A stretch of DNA of 64,000 bases, from assembly GCA_028023455.1 (NCBI GenBank), contig JAQFVV010006231.1, positions 4,852,036 through 4,916,035 of the forward strand. Direction: 5' to 3'. The notes beneath the pieces were generated by a model that saw only the letters and a list, made by a program, of their open reading frames with translations, was not told the DNA's origin and did not search any database. This document shows positions 60,151-64,000 of this stretch, piece after piece (positions within the stretch are counted from its first letter, which is position 1; each line of letters starts with the position of its first letter). The DNA comes from Epiperipatus broadwayi (Eukaryota > Onychophora > Udeonychophora > Euonychophora > Peripatidae). Both the position numbers and the translations under genes were made by a program.

Positions 60151-63100
60151 TTTTCTCTCCTATCTGACCTTTGCTTATACATTTTAAATGCCCAAGGGCT
60201 AATTTAAATTTAACTAATTAAAACAATCATTTCCATTTTATGATTAATTAATGTGTTTTCCAAACTTAAAAGATATATTTTTATCTCTAAATGTTTTTAA
60301 GTTTTTGTTGAAAATTTAGTTTTAAAACTTTTTCTTTTTTATAAATAAAGTTTCATTTAATAATTTTTTAATTTCTCATCTGTGCGATTTTATATATATT
60401 AGAGTTTAGATGATTTTTTAATTTTCAATTTTCAATTCTTAAAAAAGAAGTTTTTATTTGCGAACTTTTATTTTTTCATATTTAATAATAAAAAAAATAA
60501 TGTAACGGCGGATGTGCCCATTACAATATATATATATTCTCTTTTGTTTATAATGAAGATTATAATATATATTTTTAAAATATTCTAGAAAATGAGATTA
60601 TTTTGCTTTAAACATTTTTGATAAATAATAAACAAAATTTATTTTGGCACATATGATTATTTTTTCTGCCTGTCTAATATTCTTTTACATTGTCCAAGAT
60701 TATCAAGAAAATTTTTCATAATAATATACTTTTGGATCCAGAACAATGTCAAACATAATGAATTGACTTCATTGCTCATATATACAATGATCATACTAAG
60801 AGAACCAAATCAAATTGCTTATTTGGAATAACTTTAGAATTCTCTCAGAAATTTAAGCACAGAGAAAAATTTTATATACTAGTAGAGGTGAACTTTGCTT
60901 ATGATTTCTATTTCTATCAAAAGTGATGTATTTATATCAATTTTGAAATCAGGAAGGCAAGATAGGTTTTTAGGAGAAATTTTCTTCATTTCATAACTGA
61001 TATTATACAACCAATAATTTTCTTTCTATATGGATTACAATTCAGAATAAGGTTTTCATGTTTTAAACAGAATTGACCAAGTTCAGATTTTTAGTTAGAA
61101 TCTTTAAATTTTAAAAAGAGAATTGTTTGAAATCCTAATCCAGACTTAACTAAAACTGCTAATTAATTATTAATAAAAATATTTTCCCTTTCTTTAAAAA
61201 AAAAAAAAATCTCACATTTTCCCAACAGCTGTGTACAAATGAAACAATAATAAAATGATAATACCAGTAATAATGAAATATCTCAAGTGCATACTTTTTA
61301 TCAACTGCAAAATCTTTTAAATGTTTTGATAATTAACAAATAAACCTTCCTTTTTATTTTCTAAATCATTCATATAAAATAAAACAACCCAACTTATATA
61401 ACAAATCTATTAATTCTTTAATAATAATCACAATATAATATATGAATTGCACACACACACACACACACACCTAGAGATAAATAAATATGTATCTTCATAT
61501 ATAATATTATACATATGATTAACATAAAATTGAAATGATTAATGAGAATAAGCTATTAAACATTAAACTTAATTTTATAATTTAAATTAAATACATTATT
61601 ATTATTTTCATGCTGGATTTAATCTAATTAAAGACAAAAAAAAACAAAACATACATTTCTCCCCTTATGACAAATTTATATATATTGTTTAATATTTTCA
61701 TCATGACTCATATATATATATATTGTTTTTGTATGATATGATAAGTTTTTTTTAAAAAAAAAATTCAATAAATTCATAAAACATATAAAAGAAAGATTTT
61801 TGATGACATAATCATTATTTGATATAACTAAATCAATTAGTAGTATTAATTTGATAATGATTATAATTATGTAATTAAAATTACTTTTTTTATATACTTT
61901 ATGAAGTTATTGATTAGTATTTTTATTTTATTTTTTTAAGTTTATTGCATGATGTTATTTATGATATTGAAACAGTGAGATTCGTATTCGAATCTCAAGT
62001 TTCACCTTTTTCTGTCATTTCTCACTGACCGGTCTATCCGACCCAAATTTAAACTTTTTGGTATCGAGTTGTGTGTGTAACAATATTAAAAATGTATAAA
62101 TATATGTAGAATTCAACATAAACACGCACACATTTCGATCTCAAATTAAACGCAATAAATATGGATAAAATAATATAATTTAGATTCCTTTTAGTTAAAT
62201 AAATTTTGTGTAATAATAATCATTTATTTTGAATTTTATAAAGTTCGTATTTGTTGTTTAGTTTAAATTTCGTTAAATAATAAGTCTAACAAAATCTGAT
62301 GCAATAATTAATTAAAGTTAAAATAATTTTATTCCCTTTTGTCTTTGAAAATTTAAAAGCATCGGTCAGTGATAGAAAATAAATTAATTATAGCAAAATT
62401 CCAAAAGAATGTAATTAGCGAATGTAAAGAAAAACAAACAATAGCACAGCAAATTTTTTTATTAAAACCAGCAGAGCATTGATTATCCGGAGGGCAAGAT
62501 AAGTAAAAAAACCTAAAAATATCTCAACAAAAACTTAGAGATCAAGATAAAAAAAGGAGGCCATCTTAGACTTGCTGGAGACTTTCACTTGAATTTTAGC
62601 TTTGCTCTCGAGTGGAGCGTCTAAAATATCTTAAATAAATTAATACTGCAAGGTATGACCGAGTAAGCACCGAAATTATTCTCCATCGGGAGATGGCCCA
62701 CCATATGCTGAGCTTCACCTTGCCCATCGTAAAAGCACCAAAATGATCTGCTGCCTGAAATAAACAAGAAAGCCGCTGCTGTTAAGAAATCAATAAAACA
62801 ACATGCCCAGGACAAGAAAGAAAACCTCTAATTACGAACAATCTGCTATTAAACCAATGGACGAAAACATCTTATAAAACAGGTACCTGTGTGTGTATTC
62901 CAAATTATAGAGTACTCTAGTAATAATAAGCTATAGCTCATCTCCTATTATTTGTATAACTTCTAAATGTTAAAATTGTAATTTTGAGAAACTAAAATTC
63001 GAGAATTCATGTAATCTGTAAATTTCTCGCATAATCTAGCTTACCCTCCCTCTATCACTTCTTAGGTGTGTATTTCTTAAATCTACATTTTATTTATAAT

Positions 63101-63160
63101 TATCATTGAAATATTACCTCCTCATAATTGTCTTAGTTTTAAAGCTAAATCCATAATCGC
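60151..63160. other. AT-rich stretch, no gene recognised
   Basis: Notable only for TGTAACGGCGGATG at 60501, whose complement-like GTCCGCCGTTAC recurs at 63886 near a possible LTR end; a (CA)n microsatellite at 61450-61471; and a minus-strand acceptor-bounded frame near 62650-62765 (AADHFGAFTMGKVKLSIWWA and onward) with no recognised family. Confidence 0.4.
61450..61471. repeat. (CA)n microsatellite
   Basis: An uninterrupted run of about eleven CA units. Confidence 0.9.
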
Positions 63161-63168
63161 TTGAACAG

Positions 63169-63240
63169 TGAATGCGTGTCGAATTATTAATATTTGCTTT
63201 TATAAATAACTTAAATTTCAGATAAATCGACACGCATTCA
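63169..63240. repeat. Perfect 14-bp-arm inverted repeat
   Basis: TGAATGCGTGTCGA (63169-63182) and TCGACACGCATTCA (63227-63240) are exact complements with a 44-nt AT-rich spacer. The arms are far more GC-rich than the spacer, which makes a chance match unlikely. Confidence 0.8.
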
Positions 63241-63466
63241 AAGAATCAGTTATTGTAATGCAGGGTCTACTACTCCGTAATAGCTGGCATACTCGCTGTA
63301 ATAATCCCCTTTTTAGATATTTTTTTATTATTAAATGTTAATGAATAATCATGTAAATTTCATTTCTTTGAGAGTCACCAATTTTCTTTCAGTCAACGTT
63401 GATAATGTCGGGCCGAGTTTGAAATCTAGTTGAATATTACCACAATCTTTTCGATATTATACATGT

Positions 63467-63897
63467 GTTACGTTTTGAAGCCCCGATGGCTCATTCCAAG
63501 CCGTGAATGCTCCGGATTCTCTAGGGTTGAATTAACCCCAGTCGTCCTACACAAGCGGACATGATAATGTTCCCGTAGGGCTTGACGACCGTCACGCAGC
63601 CAGCTGGCAAATTGCGACACGGACCGCTTGTCCCTGGTTATGCTCATGTGACACCTTACCTCTTCGGGTCGCGGCAGAGACCAACCCGAAACCCTTATAA
63701 CTTATTCACGGCATTGCAGTTTCAGCGCTGCCATTTTACATCGCCCTTCTAAAGCGTACCACGTGTTCTTTTATTTAGTTTATTATTCTCTCTATCACTC
63801 CGCCTCGGCATTATCTTCGTCATATACTCTCAAATAAATGTTTGCCCTTTGTCGTAAAATAAATATTTTATTAAATAAATGTATGTCCGCCGTTACT
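63467..63897 (+). repeat. Possible solo LTR or LTR edge
   Basis: A block of about 430 bp, far richer in G and C than the window average. It starts TGTTACGTTTTGAAGCCCCG and has a TATA-like ACCCTTATAAC at 63691, AATAAA near 63833, and CCGCCGTTAC near the end. A start in TGTTAC with an end in GTTAC is LTR-like, but no second copy lies in the window, the end lacks a clean CA, and no target duplication was seen. It could also be a CpG-rich promoter. Confidence 0.4.
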
Positions 63898-64000
63898 GAT
63901 GACTCTTGCAGTGCAAAGTATAAATTCCTTACAGCACGCATTAGAAATACTCACTCGAGAACCCTAGGTAGCTAGATTACGCTTTCATATAAATAAATGC

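Overview
This is an AT-rich, intron- and transposon-dominated piece of an animal nuclear genome. The splice sites are canonical, there is one multi-exon gene with introns of 3 to 10 kb, and there are remains of Penelope-like, RTE-like, other non-LTR and Ty3/gypsy elements plus tRNA-type SINE scraps. No operons, prokaryotic genes, CRISPR arrays or intact viral genes were seen. The base composition, intron sizes and repeat mix suit an invertebrate such as an arachnid, another arthropod, a mollusc or a cnidarian; I cannot name the species.

The one secure gene is on the minus strand: the C-terminal two thirds of an Aa_trans (SLC36/AVT-type) amino acid transporter. Its four coding exons lie at 34779-34538, 24579-24373, 21288-21096 and 11652-11511. 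Splice phases match across all joins, and the stop codon is followed by a poly(A) signal at 11425-11430. The exons encoding the N-terminal part were not found. A promoter-like block with a basic ORF start near 59.85 kb is a weak candidate for the first exon.

Layout: 0-9.3 kb is downstream intergenic sequence with two foldback elements. 9.36-10.98 kb is a Penelope-like element (PLE) with RT and GIY-YIG remnants between inverted repeats. 11.4-34.8 kb is the transporter gene, with a second PLE endonuclease scrap, several foldbacks, an RTE-type LINE and another LINE in its introns. 35.0-35.6 kb is a foldback element. 47.3-50.1 kb is a decayed Ty3/gypsy pol carrying a later MITE insertion. 53.5-54.3 kb is a direct-plus-inverted repeat array. 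56.2-57.4 kb is a large foldback of tandem units. 59.3-60.5 kb and 63.4-63.9 kb are GC-richer promoter- or LTR-like islands.

The most interesting signal is a set of non-coding foldback elements that carry hammerhead-ribozyme motifs. The 56.2-57.4 kb element holds four copies, two on each strand, with a repeat length of 367-368 bp. The 35.0-35.6 kb element holds two. A separate family at 2.6 and 19.1 kb carries a third, more decayed version. In each of the first two elements the sequence can fold into a type I hammerhead: CTGANGA core, stem II, GAAA, a tiny self-complementary stem III, C17, and a closing stem I. The elements at 2.6, 7.4, 35.0 and 56.2 kb, and the RT-bearing PLE at 9.4 kb, are each bounded by 13-bp direct repeats. 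This suggests that one PLE-type machinery moved them all. Hammerheads in PLE terminal repeats and retrozymes are known; the inverted-dimer arrangement here deserves a proper look.
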